A DNA stretch of 64,000 nt from Paenibacillus beijingensis (GCF_000961095.1 NZ_CP011058.1:4491501-4555500), one strand, 5' to 3'; positions 25,103 through 33,762 are shown, numbered from the stretch's first letter. Numbers and translations are program-made. The notes: generated by a model not told the origin, from the letters alone.

Positions 25103-26608
25103 TTAGGCCGCATTGTTCAAAAGCGGGAGGCGCAGCGTGAAGACGCTGCCCTTGCCGACGGTGCTCGCCGCATCAATGGTCCCGCCGTGAGCCTCCGCGA
25201 TCGCTTTGGAAATCGAGAGTCCGAGGCCGGCGCCGCCGGCTTTACGCGTTCTGGACGATTCGCTTCGATAAAACCGCTCAAACACGTGCGGCAGATGGTC
25301 TTCGGGGATGCCGGGTCCGTTGTCCGCGACCGCGATGCAAGCCGAACCACCGTCCGAGCGCAGCGCGATTGCGATCATTCCCCGCTCGGGATCGGTGTGC
25401 TGTACGGCATTTTGCAACAGATTCAGAATAATCTGCTTGATCTTATCGGAATCGTACATGCCGCACAGTCCCGCCGTCAAATCCAGTCGCAGCTGCCTGC
25501 GCCCGGCCAGCATCCGGATGTGCGGTTCCATCTCGCCGATGATCTCGTCGAGACGCGTCTGCCGGAGGACCAGGCCCGGGGCCCGGTCCAGCTTGGCGAG
25601 CGTCAGCAAATCCTCCACCAGTTTTTTGATGCGTACGGATTCGCCGTGCATGCTGTTCAGCGCCGCATAGAGCTGCTCCCGCTTGTCGGCTGCTCCGCGC
25701 AGCAGCACCTCCAGAAAGCCGTGGATCGAAGTGAGCGGCGTCCGCAGCTCGTGGGAGGCATCGGCAATAAACCGCCTCATCTGTTCCTTCGCCTCCCGTT
25801 CCGCCTGGAATGACGCGGCGAGTCTGCCCAGCATGCCGTTGAAAGAAACGGCCAGCCGGTCGATTTCTTCCTGCCCTTGGCCGACAGGAAACCGTCCGTT
25901 CAGGCTGCCGGCATCGATTTGTTCCACGGTTCGGACCATCTTCTGCAGCGGGTTCAATGTGCGCCGGAGCACCGGCAGGTACAAAGCGAGGCCGCCCATG
26001 AGCGCAGCAAGCGAAAGAGCCGCAAAGATGAGCAGCTGCTGCAGCACGACGGCTTTGAGCGGAGCGGTAGGTTTGCCGATCTGAATCATGCCGCCCGCCA
26101 TTCCCGGACCCCCGGAGGGACGGAAAATAATAAGCTGCTCTGTTCCTTCCTCATCACGTACGACACGGTATTTGGGCGACGCTCTGCGCTCCTTCCTCCT
26201 CTCCAGCTCGCGGGCATAATCGGCCGTGGACAGTCTGGGCGAGAGGGCGCCGTCGTTTGCTCCCGTAATATCGGCGAAGCTTCCGTCCCGGCCGATGAAG
26301 GCAATCGACGTATTTTCCATCAGAAATAAAGGTCCGCGCAGCCGGTCCGGGTCAAGCGACGGGGAAGTGCCGCGACCAAAGTCCGATGCTCCGATATCCG
26401 GCCCCTTCATGACGATAAGAGGCCCCCCTCCCTGCGCAGCTAACGATTGCGCTTCATTGCGGTACAGAAAACCTTTCATGAATACATATTGAAAAATGCC
26501 GATCAGCATCAATAAAGCGGCCAAAATCAGGAGCGACCGGGCCAAAAGCTGAAAGCGGAGCGAGCGGCGGTTGAGCCAGTAAGCGGCCAGCGGACGCAGC
26601 TTCTTCAT
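25103..26608 (-). CDS. HAMP sensor histidine kinase
   Basis: A 501-residue kinase with a first membrane helix (about 22-46), an extracytoplasmic sensor loop (47-185), a second helix (186-212), HAMP (213-265) and the HisKA domain with His286 in DASHELRTPL. The HATPase follows with the N, G1 and G2 boxes (ILNLLQNAVQHT, VADNGPGIP, GAGLGLSI). It overlaps its response regulator by four bases. The sensor loop is Gly-rich with acidic and basic stretches. The signal is unknown; cell-envelope stress is plausible from the targets. Confidence 0.93.
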   Translation of the reverse strand: MKKLRPLAAYWLNRRSLRFQLLARSLLILAALLMLIGIFQYVFMKGFLYRNEAQSLAAQGGGPLIVMKGPDIGASDFGRGTSPSLDPDRLRGPLFLMENTSIAFIGRDGSFADITGANDGALSPRLSTADYARELERRKERRASPKYRVVRDEEGTEQLIIFRPSGGPGMAGGMIQIGKPTAPLKAVVLQQLLIFAALSLAALMGGLALYLPVLRRTLNPLQKMVRTVEQIDAGSLNGRFPVGQGQEEIDRLAVSFNGMLGRLAASFQAEREAKEQMRRFIADASHELRTPLTSIHGFLEVLLRGAADKREQLYAALNSMHGESVRIKKLVEDLLTLAKLDRAPGLVLRQTRLDEIIGEMEPHIRMLAGRRQLRLDLTAGLCGMYDSDKIKQIILNLLQNAVQHTDPERGMIAIALRSDGGSACIAVADNGPGIPEDHLPHVFERFYRSESSRTRKAGGAGLGLSISKAIAEAHGGTIDAASTVGKGSVFTLRLPLLNNAA

Positions 26609-27291
26609 GTCAGATCAACCCTGTACCCGGCGCCGCGGAGGGTGCGGATGAGCTGATGGCTTTTATCGTTCAACTTGTCTCTCAGCGATCGGACATACAC
26701 CTCCACGATATTTTCTTCGCCCTCAAAATCATATCCCCAAACCGCATCGAGAATTTTCGATTTGCTGAGGACAATGCCGTGATTGATCACCATGTACCTC
26801 AGCAGATCGTACTCCGTAGGCGACAGCTCCAGCACCCGCTCCATGTATATGATCTCCCTGCGGCGGTCATCCAGCCGGAATGGCCCGAGCGCCACTTCGC
26901 CGAAAAGGAAAGGAAACTGGTTGCGGAGCCGGGCCTCGATCCGGGCAAGCAGCTCCTCAAAGCTGAACGGCTTGATTAAATAATCGTCGGCGCCAAGTTT
27001 CAGCCCTTTGACCCGGTCGTCGATTTCGTCCTTGGCGGTAAGCATAATAATGGCGGTTTCCGTTCCTTTCTTTTTCAGCAGGCGGCACGTCTCGTATCCA
27101 TCCATGCCGGGCATCATCACATCGAGTATGACGACGTGCGGCTGGTATTCGGAAGCCAGATTTACGGCGGTCATGCCGTCCGGCGCCGTTTGGATCCGGT
27201 ATCCCTCCTGGGCAAGCCCCATTTCCAGAAACTGCAGAATGTGCGGTTCGTCATCGACGAGCAGAATGCGCACATTGCCTAAGTTTTTCAT
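26605..27291 (-). CDS. OmpR/PhoB-type response regulator
   Basis: A 228-residue regulator with a receiver domain (acidic pair Asp13-Asp14, phosphoacceptor Asp57 in VVILDVMMPGMDG, Lys in LTAKDE) and a C-terminal winged helix (about 130-226, VEVYVRSLRDKLN as the recognition region). GGAGGATT lies before the ATG. Four 11-bp-spaced TTCAG boxes in its own promoter, and in two further promoters nearby, point to autoregulation and a local regulon. Confidence 0.95.
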   Translation of the reverse strand: MKNLGNVRILLVDDEPHILQFLEMGLAQEGYRIQTAPDGMTAVNLASEYQPHVVILDVMMPGMDGYETCRLLKKKGTETAIIMLTAKDEIDDRVKGLKLGADDYLIKPFSFEELLARIEARLRNQFPFLFGEVALGPFRLDDRRREIIYMERVLELSPTEYDLLRYMVINHGIVLSKSKILDAVWGYDFEGEENIVEVYVRSLRDKLNDKSHQLIRTLRGAGYRVDLT

Positions 27292-27324
27292 CCATAATCC
27301 TCCAAATCACGGTCTGTTATCTAA

Positions 27325-27378
27325 AGTATACATTTGGTATCTGAACGCGGGCTGAATGCCGGCTGAACCGCGCCTGAA
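27325..27378 (-). promoter_or_regulatory. Promoter of the two-component operon with four 11-bp-spaced boxes
   Basis: Read on the minus strand, TTCAG starts at 27378, 27367, 27356 and 27345, every 11 bp. The units are TTCAGGCGCGG, TTCAGCCGGCA, TTCAGCCCGCG and TTCAGATACCA, then four bases and a -10 TATACT (27330-27325). OmpR-type regulators bind such head-to-tail arrays, one turn of DNA apart. The same layout occurs at 27476-27529 and 30921-30974. Confidence 0.75.
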
Positions 27379-27475
27379 GCCGGCGCGATTTGCGGGCTAT
27401 TCCAGCGTATCACACCCGGAAGCCGCGAGGAAACGAGTCTCTCCTTTTTCATGTGCCGCTTTCGGCAGCCATTCT

Positions 27476-27529
27476 TTCAGGCAACTTTCAGCGGGCGCTC
27501 AAGCTGGGCTCAGTCAGGCGGTTCATACT
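27476..27529 (+). promoter_or_regulatory. Promoter of the glycosyltransferase operon with four 11-bp-spaced boxes
   Basis: Boxes TTCAG (27476), TTCAG (27487), CTCAA (27498) and CTCAG (27509) are exactly 11 bp apart. The -10 CATACT starts at 27524, 15 bp after the start of the last box, so the last two boxes take the place of a -35 element. This is the arrangement expected for activation by a phosphorylated OmpR-type regulator. Confidence 0.75.
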
Positions 27530-27590
27530 AGCAGCAAATCGGCGGACACAAAACGCGCCGGACCAATCAAACAGGAGTGATGAATTCGTT

Positions 27591-29885
27591 ATGAAAGCTG
27601 AGAAAATGGTTTGGGTGAATGCGGAGCCTGGCCGGGAATTGTCTCCTACAGCACGGCTTGGGCGAAAATACCGTTTCGATCTTTATGTGGCTCTTATTGC
27701 CTTGCTTGCCGCATTCCTTAACGGCTTCAAGATCTGGACGGATCATTATGTCAACTCCTACTACACGATGACGGTGGGCAGCATGCTGCAAAGCTTCCAC
27801 AACTTCTTCTTCGCCTCGCTGGATTCGGCCGGTTCGGTGACGGTGGATAAGCCGCCGCTCACGTTCTGGATTCAGACGGCCAGCGCCTATCTGTTCGGAC
27901 TGCACGGGTGGAGCGTCATTTTGCCCCAGGCGCTGGCAGGCGTCGGGTCCGTCATCCTGTTGTATGCCATGGTGAAGCCCACGTTCGGCACAGCCGCAGG
28001 CCGCATCGCCGCACTCGCCATGGCGGCAACCCCCGTCGCCGCGGCGGTGGCGCGCACGAACAATATCGACGCGATGCTGGTGTTTACGCTGCTGCTTGCC
28101 TCATCGGTTCTTTTCAAAGCGGCAAAGACGGGTAAAATTTGGACGCTTATCGGAGCATTTGCACTTATTGGAGCGGCATTCAACATGAAAATGCTGCAGG
28201 CGTACATGGTTCTTCCTGCATTCTATCTCTTCTATATCATCGCAGCCCGAGTCAGTTGGCGCAAAAAAGCCGGGTTTCTTGCCGCGGCGACAGGCGTCCT
28301 GATTATCGTTTCGATGTCCTGGGCCGTGATCGTGGACAATATTCCGGAAGATAAACGCCCTTACATCGGCAGCAGCTCGACGAACTCGGTTCTGGAGCTG
28401 GCTTTCGGCTACAACGGCGTGTCCCGGCTGACCGGGAACCGGGGGCAGGGGGGCGAAGGCGGGCCGCCGGGGGGCTTTGCGCCGGCCAGCGTCGCTGCCG
28501 GAGCCGGAACGGGTGCAGGTTCCGCGTCCGTCAACGGCGCTCCTGCTGCGGGCGGTTCCGCCGGCGGCACGGCAGACGACGCTCAAGCCGGGCAGCCGGG
28601 TATGCCAGGAGACGGCGCTCAAGGCGGGCAGCTCATGCCGGGAGACGGCGCGGGCGGCCAGACGCCAGGCATGGCGGCAAACGACGGCGGACAGCGCGGC
28701 GGCCGATTCTATATTGGTGGAGGCGGCGCATTCAACACCGGAACGAAGGGACCGCTGCGCCTGTTCCAATCGGAGCTTTCCGGACAGGCAAGCTGGCTGC
28801 TTCCGTTCGTCGGCTTCGCGCTGATCGCCATATTTGCAAGCTTCAGATACCGGAATATATCGCAAAAGCATAAAGAAGCGCTGTTCTGGCTGGCCTGGCT
28901 CGTTCCGGTCATGGGATTTTTCAGCATTGCGGGCTTTTTCCACCAGTATTATTTGATCATGCTCGCTCCGCCGGCCGCCGCGCTGACCGGAGCAGGCTGG
29001 TCCGTCATGTGGAATGCGTATCGCGAACGGGCCGGCTGGACGTCATGGCTTCTGCCGGCGGCCGTACTGTCCACAACCGCTTTTGCATGGTACATCATTC
29101 ATCCTTATGACGGAGTAATCGGCAGCGGCTGGTCGATCGGCATTGCCGCAGGCGGCGTGATGTTCACGCTTCTGCTCGCCGTTGCCAACCGGATCAGCCT
29201 CAAGCTGTCGCGCATAACGGCCGTAGGCGCGCTGCTCCTTCTGTTCGTCGGTCCGCTGTACTGGGCGGCAACGCCGATCACCTACGGCCAAAGCAGCATG
29301 CTGCCGCAAGCGGGTCCCGGTTCCTTAAACGACAAAGGAGGGATGAGGCAGGGAGCAGTAGATCTGCAAAACGGAGACGAGGTCCAAGATGACAGTCAAG
29401 TCGCCGGACAAGAAGGCGGACCGGGCATGCCGGGGCAGGAGAGCGTCACGCTGAACGAAAAGGCGCTCCAATATTTGAAAGAACATAATACCGGCGAAAC
29501 GTATCTGTTTGCGGCCTCTGATTTCATGATCGCAGCTCCTTATATCATTGACGCGGGGGAGAAGGTGATCTCGCTCAGAGGCTTCTCAGGAAACGACAAG
29601 ACGTATACCGTCGCCGAACTTGAAGCGCTCGTTTCAAGCGGCAAAGTGAAGTATTTTATGATGATGTCGGGCGGAGCAAAGGGCGGAACGGGTCTCGTGA
29701 GGTTCGGATCGGGCGGCGTAATGGGCGGACCAGGCGGCAATTCCGAAATTACGTCATGGATCGAGGAGCATGGGACGGTTATTCCCAGCGAGGAGTGGCA
29801 GGGAACCGGCGCCGGTTCTTCTTCGGATGACGGCGGTTTCGGCGGCAGGGGCGGCAGCGCGACGCTCTATGAAGTGAAACTTTAA
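27591..29885 (+). CDS. GT39/ArnT-like membrane glycosyltransferase (YkcB-like)
   Basis: Start at ATG 27591 with AGGAG upstream, giving 764 residues. The N-terminal half is a GT-C fold: a first helix, then a luminal loop with NSYYTMTVGSML and DKPPLTFWIQTASAYLFG holding the conserved Asp, and about ten more membrane helices. A low-complexity Gly/Ala/Pro stretch (about residues 280-375) interrupts an extracellular loop. The C-terminal soluble domain (about 600-764) resembles that of YkcB-type enzymes. These use undecaprenyl-phosphate sugar, probably made by the next gene, to glycosylate a wall or surface acceptor. Confidence 0.88.
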   Translation: MKAEKMVWVNAEPGRELSPTARLGRKYRFDLYVALIALLAAFLNGFKIWTDHYVNSYYTMTVGSMLQSFHNFFFASLDSAGSVTVDKPPLTFWIQTASAYLFGLHGWSVILPQALAGVGSVILLYAMVKPTFGTAAGRIAALAMAATPVAAAVARTNNIDAMLVFTLLLASSVLFKAAKTGKIWTLIGAFALIGAAFNMKMLQAYMVLPAFYLFYIIAARVSWRKKAGFLAAATGVLIIVSMSWAVIVDNIPEDKRPYIGSSSTNSVLELAFGYNGVSRLTGNRGQGGEGGPPGGFAPASVAAGAGTGAGSASVNGAPAAGGSAGGTADDAQAGQPGMPGDGAQGGQLMPGDGAGGQTPGMAANDGGQRGGRFYIGGGGAFNTGTKGPLRLFQSELSGQASWLLPFVGFALIAIFASFRYRNISQKHKEALFWLAWLVPVMGFFSIAGFFHQYYLIMLAPPAAALTGAGWSVMWNAYRERAGWTSWLLPAAVLSTTAFAWYIIHPYDGVIGSGWSIGIAAGGVMFTLLLAVANRISLKLSRITAVGALLLLFVGPLYWAATPITYGQSSMLPQAGPGSLNDKGGMRQGAVDLQNGDEVQDDSQVAGQEGGPGMPGQESVTLNEKALQYLKEHNTGETYLFAASDFMIAAPYIIDAGEKVISLRGFSGNDKTYTVAELEALVSSGKVKYFMMMSGGAKGGTGLVRFGSGGVMGGPGGNSEITSWIEEHGTVIPSEEWQGTGAGSSSDDGGFGGRGGSATLYEVKL

Positions 29886-29902
29886 GAAGGAGGCGTTTTC
29901 CT

Positions 29903-30895
29903 ATGGGGGACACGATCCAATACTCGGTTATCATCCCGATGTATAACGAGGAAGCGGTCATTCAAGAGACTTACCGCAGGCTCAAGAAAGTATTGAGTAT
30001 GACGGGGGAAACCTACGAGCTTCTCTTCGTCAACGACGGCAGCCGGGACAGGTGCGCGGACATCATCCGGGAGTACGGCTGCTGGGACGAAACCGTCAAG
30101 CTGATCGATTTCTCCCGCAACTTCGGCCACCAGATCGCCATTACGGCCGGGATGGACTATGCGTCCGGCAGCGCCGTCATCATTATCGATGCGGACCTGC
30201 AGGATCCGCCGGAGCTCATATTCGACATGATCGCGAAGTGGAAGGAAGGCTTCGAGGTCGTCTACGCCCAGCGCGTAAAGCGTAAAGGCGAGACGCTGTT
30301 TAAAAAGTGGTCGGCCAGCCTTTTCTACCGTGTGCTGCGGGCTTCCACCGAGATTGCCATCCCGGTCGACACCGGGGATTTCCGCCTCATGGACCGTAAA
30401 GTCGTGAGTGAGCTGAAAAAACTGCCCGAAAACAACCGGTTCGTACGCGGCCTGGTCAGCTGGATCGGATTTCGCCAAACCGCGATTGAATATGAGCGGG
30501 ACGAGCGGCTCGCCGGCGAGACGAAATATCCGCTCAAGCGGATGGTCAAATTGTGCCTGGACGGCATCACGTCGTTCTCGATCAAGCCGCTGAAAATATC
30601 GGGGTACCTCGGTGCGCTGCTTTCAGGCTCGGGATTCATCTATCTCTTCTACGTTCTGTACATGGCCTTGTTCACGGATCAGACGCTGCGCGGCTGGGCT
30701 TCGCTTGTAAGCGTCATGCTCATTTTTAACGGCTGCGTCCTGCTCATGCTCGGCATCCTGGGCGAATACATCGGCCGGATTTACGATGAAACGAAGGGCC
30801 GCCCGCTCTATATCGTGCGGGATGTGCACGGGATGAAGAACGGGGAGAAGCCGGTCCGAAAGCTTGTCAAGAAGCCGTCTCTCGTCAATGAATAG
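29903..30895 (+). CDS. GT2 polyprenyl-phosphate glycosyltransferase (YkcC/GtrB-like)
   Basis: A 330-residue enzyme with an N-terminal GT-A domain (YSVIIPMYNEEAVI at the start, IIIDADLQDPPE with the DxD metal motif) and two C-terminal membrane helices (about 233-258 and 268-292), as in DPM1/GtrB enzymes. It transfers a sugar from a nucleotide donor to undecaprenyl phosphate on the cytoplasmic side. The start lies 17 bp after the GT39 gene, with GAAGGAGG upstream. Together the two genes form the donor-making and transfer pair seen as ykcC-ykcB in Bacillus. Confidence 0.9.
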   Translation: MGDTIQYSVIIPMYNEEAVIQETYRRLKKVLSMTGETYELLFVNDGSRDRCADIIREYGCWDETVKLIDFSRNFGHQIAITAGMDYASGSAVIIIDADLQDPPELIFDMIAKWKEGFEVVYAQRVKRKGETLFKKWSASLFYRVLRASTEIAIPVDTGDFRLMDRKVVSELKKLPENNRFVRGLVSWIGFRQTAIEYERDERLAGETKYPLKRMVKLCLDGITSFSIKPLKISGYLGALLSGSGFIYLFYVLYMALFTDQTLRGWASLVSVMLIFNGCVLLMLGILGEYIGRIYDETKGRPLYIVRDVHGMKNGEKPVRKLVKKPSLVNE

Positions 30896-30920
30896 CAGAT
30901 GAATAGGATAATTTTTCATT

Positions 30921-30974
30921 TTCAGCGATCTTTAAGTTTGGGCTCAGTGGAGGTTCAGCCCAGAGGGATATGAT
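30921..30974 (+). promoter_or_regulatory. Promoter of the triple-repeat protein with four 11-bp-spaced boxes
   Basis: TTCAG (30921), TTAAG (30932), CTCAG (30943) and TTCAG (30954) are exactly 11 bp apart, and the -10 TATGAT starts at 30969, again 15 bp after the last box. The array makes this gene a third likely target of the two-component system at 25-27 kb. Confidence 0.75.
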
Positions 30975-31014
30975 GATTTTGCACGGACCAAGACAATCCT
31001 CAGGAGGAAAAACG

Positions 31015-32154
31015 ATGAAAAAGAAAATGATTATGGCGAGCGCGCTGGCATTAACGATTGCGGCAGGAGGCGGAGCAACGCTGGCATTGCACGCAAATGC
31101 GGCAGCGACAACTGCAGAGGGTGCTCAGAAAACGGCGGCTCTCGGCGATCCGGCCGGACCTGCAATGGGCAAAGGCCGGGGACACAGCTTTCACATGAAG
31201 CTTGACGAAGCGGCCATTGCCAAGCTGCTGGGAATGACGGAAGCCGACCTTAGGACGGCCCAACTTGCGGGCAAATCGCTGGCGGCGATCGCCTCGGATA
31301 AAGGCGTGGCAGTCCAAAAGGTTATCGACCTGGTGACGAAGCAGTTGACGACGGAGCTGGACAAGCGGCTGGCCGACGGCAAGATCACGCAGAGCCAATA
31401 TGACACGGAAAAAGCCGGTCTCGCCGCGAGGGCGAAGGAGATCGTGAACGGCACATTCATCGGAAAGGGCCCCTTTGGCGGACCCGGCCTTCACATGAAG
31501 CTTGACGAAGCGGCGATTGCCAAGCTGCTGGGGGTTACGGAAGCCGAACTCGAGACCGCAAGGCACGCGGGCAAATCGTTGGCGACGATCGCCGGGGAGA
31601 AAGGCGTGGCAGTCCAAAAGGTCATCGACCTCGTTACGAAGCAGCTGACGACGGAGCTGGACAAGCGGCTGGCCGACGGCAAGATCACGCAGAGCCAGTA
31701 TGATACGGCAAAAGCCGGCCTCTCCGCGAGGGCGACAGAGCTCGTGAACGGCACGTTCATCGGAAAGGGCCGCTTTGGAGGACCCGGCTTTCATATGAAG
31801 CTTGACGAAGCGGCGATTGCCAAGTTGCTGGGGGTTACGGAAGCCGACCTCGAGACCGCAAGGCACGCGGGCAAATCGCTGGCGGCGATCGCCGGAGAGA
31901 AAGGCGTCGCCGTCCAATCGGTGATCGATCTGATTGCGAAGCAGCTGACGACCGCGCTGGACGAGCGGCTGGCGGACGGAAACATTTCGCAGAGCCAGTA
32001 TGACACGGCAAAAGCCGACCTTGCCGCGAGGGCGGAGGAGATCGTGAACGGCACGTTCGCCGGCAAGGGTGGTCCTGGCATGGGGAAGAGAGGCCTTAGA
32101 GGCCATGGACATATGCAGCATGACGAATCTTTCTCTGCTGCCGGGCCCGTCTAA
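31015..32154 (+). CDS. Secreted protein with three 100-residue helical repeats
   Basis: Start at ATG 31015 (CAGGAGGAAA upstream; an in-frame ATG at 30970 lies inside the -10 box). The 379-residue product has a signal peptide (MKKKMIMASALALTIAAGG, cut near ALHANA). Three near-identical 100-residue repeats begin with HMKLDEAAIAKLLG at residues 60, 160 and 260. Each holds KSLAAIA-EKGV-VQKVIDL, KQLTTELDKRLADGKITQSQ and a Gly-rich hinge. Such repeats occur in secreted actinobacterial and Firmicute proteins of unknown role. The tail is His/Gly-rich and may bind metal. Confidence 0.85.
   Translation: MKKKMIMASALALTIAAGGGATLALHANAAATTAEGAQKTAALGDPAGPAMGKGRGHSFHMKLDEAAIAKLLGMTEADLRTAQLAGKSLAAIASDKGVAVQKVIDLVTKQLTTELDKRLADGKITQSQYDTEKAGLAARAKEIVNGTFIGKGPFGGPGLHMKLDEAAIAKLLGVTEAELETARHAGKSLATIAGEKGVAVQKVIDLVTKQLTTELDKRLADGKITQSQYDTAKAGLSARATELVNGTFIGKGRFGGPGFHMKLDEAAIAKLLGVTEADLETARHAGKSLAAIAGEKGVAVQSVIDLIAKQLTTALDERLADGNISQSQYDTAKADLAARAEEIVNGTFAGKGGPGMGKRGLRGHGHMQHDESFSAAGPV
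31192..32081 (+). repeat. Three tandem 300-bp coding repeats
   Basis: The coding repeats start at about 31192, 31492 and 31792 with an exact 300-bp period. Copies 1 and 2 and copies 2 and 3 share long nearly identical stretches, including synonymous positions, which indicates recent duplication or ongoing gene conversion. Copy 3 is the most diverged in its second half. Confidence 0.9.
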
Positions 32155-32210
32155 AACAGACAATCTCTTTCTTTGTAAAGACGAAGAAGGATAACCGAAC
32201 CGCTTCAGGT

Positions 32211-32242
32211 CAACCGGCGTCAGCCGGTTGGCTTCTTTTTTA
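32211..32242 (+). terminator. Terminator after the triple-repeat gene
   Basis: Stem CAACCGGC/GCCGGTTG (32211-32230) with a GTCA loop is followed by GCTTCTTTTTT. Confidence 0.8.
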
Positions 32243-32338
32243 TGTTTTATACCGGAGGTCGGGGACAAGCGCTTGGTTACCTAAGCGGAAATGGGTGTAT
32301 AATGCAGCATAACGGTTGGTAAGAGGTGATCCGCAAAC

Positions 32339-33097
32339 GTGATAGGAATCGATTGTGCGATGCCGCTGTCGGCAAGCGCGGCGAAGGCGCTGGCGGCTGC
32401 GGGCATGCAGTTTGCATGCCGATATCTGGTGCCGGCAAATTATGCTTGGAAACGGCTCACCCGTCCCGAGGCGGAGGCGATTAGCGCGGCGGGCATGACG
32501 ATCATATCGGTCTATGAGACGGCGGCAAACCGTCCCGCAGGCGGCGCGGCTGCGGGAGCAAACGACGGGGCGGCGGCTTACAAGGAGGCTGTTGCTATTG
32601 GGCAGCCCGCAGGGTCGGCCATCTATTTTGCGGTCGATTATGATGCCCGGTCTGCGGATTACGATGCGATTGAAGCGTACCTGAAAGCGGCTGCGGCGCA
32701 AATCGGCCCTTATAAGGCTGGCGTATACGGCTCTTATACGGTTATCGAGGAAATGGCCGGGAGGGGCGCGGCCGCCCACTTTTGGCAGACGTATGCTTGG
32801 AGCCGCGGCCGCCGGAGCGGCAGGGTGAATATTTTTCAGTACAAGAACGGCCAGACGGTGGCCGGCGTGCAGGTGGATCTGAACGATTCGTACGGAAATG
32901 AAGGAGGATGGAGCACAGTTACGTTCAACGATGTCCCGGGCAATTCCCCGGCAAAAGAGGCGATTGAGCTCGTATCCGATCTGGGGCTGATGCAAGGCTA
33001 CGGCGATGGAACGTTCAAGCCGAACCAGCCGGTCACGCGAGCAGAACTCGCGATCGTACTGGCGCGACTGGCTGCGATGATAAACAAAGGCTCGTGA
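32339..33097 (+). CDS. DUF1906 (glycoside-hydrolase-like) protein with one SLH domain
   Basis: A 252-residue protein from GTG 32339 (AAGAGGTGAT upstream). Residues 1-190 match DUF1906, a TIM-barrel lysozyme-like fold: it opens MIGIDCAMPLS, has YFAVDYDA with the acidic catalytic-site pair, and GVYGSYTVIEEM. A single SLH motif follows (about 205-250, GYGDGTFKPNQPVTRAELAIVLARL). There is no signal peptide, odd for an SLH protein; it may be carried out by another route or be deposited on the spore surface on mother-cell lysis. The wall-hydrolase role is inferred. Confidence 0.85.
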   Translation: MIGIDCAMPLSASAAKALAAAGMQFACRYLVPANYAWKRLTRPEAEAISAAGMTIISVYETAANRPAGGAAAGANDGAAAYKEAVAIGQPAGSAIYFAVDYDARSADYDAIEAYLKAAAAQIGPYKAGVYGSYTVIEEMAGRGAAAHFWQTYAWSRGRRSGRVNIFQYKNGQTVAGVQVDLNDSYGNEGGWSTVTFNDVPGNSPAKEAIELVSDLGLMQGYGDGTFKPNQPVTRAELAIVLARLAAMINKGS

Positions 33098-33295
33098 GAG
33101 GAAGCGGGGAGATTTGGCATGGATCGAGTACGGAAGGAAACGGGTGCGGCAAGATGGCAGGTTTTCGTTCGGAAAAGGACGGGGGACTGCCGTTTTTTTT
33201 CATACTGCGGTACGCTTCCTTTTTCCGCCCGGGTGGGTACAGCAGCCGGCTGCATAACAAAAGGCGCGAACAACCCCTGAGCTTGATAGGTAAAA

Positions 33296-33330
33296 AAGCT
33301 TCCCGCCGGTCCTGGTCCGGCGGGAAGCTT
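33296..33330 (-). terminator. Terminator of the nucB-like gene
   Basis: Perfect arms AAGCTTCCCGCCGG (33296-33309) and its complement (33317-33330) are followed on the minus strand by a run of T's (the A's at 33292-33297). The hairpin starts directly at the stop codon. Confidence 0.85.
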
Positions 33331-33762
33331 TCATTCGACGATAAACAAAATCCGCGTCCCGTCCGGGTATTGTTCCAGCTGATTACCGACCCAGGAACCG
33401 GCTCCGCGGTTATCGGCCGGCGTTATGTATGCGATGTCCGCGCCGGCGCCGCCTTCCGCGCACATGGCCATCGGCCATTCGTCGCGGTCGTAGTGGTCCT
33501 TGGCAGGCACGCTGCCGAGCGATAAGCGTCGGTTTTCATCCGCGCCTTCGCGGTCGATCGTACAAACGGCCGATTCGCCTTTGGCGATCGCCCGTTTGAT
33601 ATGCGCAGCCGTTTCCGGATACCGGTCCGAAGGAAACGTTAAGGTGACATCCGCATTCAGATCGGCCGAAGTCGGTTGCCCAGAATCCCCGCTGTTATCG
33701 TATTGCGTGTAAATAAAAGCCGCGATAATTGCCGTCAAAGTGAACGATAACCATTTTTTCAA
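33331..33762 (-). CDS. NucB/NucA-type secreted sporulation nuclease
   Basis: I place the start at TTG 33762 because ACGGAGGC lies seven bases upstream; this gives a 143-residue preprotein with a short signal (KKWLSFTLTAIIAAFIYTQY). The catalytic region contains SVPAKDHYDRDEWPMAMCAEGGAGADIA, where the His/Asp/Glu cluster of NucA/NucB non-specific DNases lies, and NRGAGSWVGNQL. In Bacillus, NucB degrades DNA released from the lysed mother cell. Two Cys in the mature part may form a disulfide. Confidence 0.88.
   Translation of the reverse strand: MKKWLSFTLTAIIAAFIYTQYDNSGDSGQPTSADLNADVTLTFPSDRYPETAAHIKRAIAKGESAVCTIDREGADENRRLSLGSVPAKDHYDRDEWPMAMCAEGGAGADIAYITPADNRGAGSWVGNQLEQYPDGTRILFIVE

Noticed and set aside
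28440..28730. Frameshift or pseudogene in the YkcB-like gene because of the Gly-rich stretch
   Set aside because: The frame stays open and returns to a normal membrane segment after the insert.
31192..32081. CRISPR-like periodic repeat
   Set aside because: The 300-bp units are coding, in frame and without spacers; they are protein repeats.
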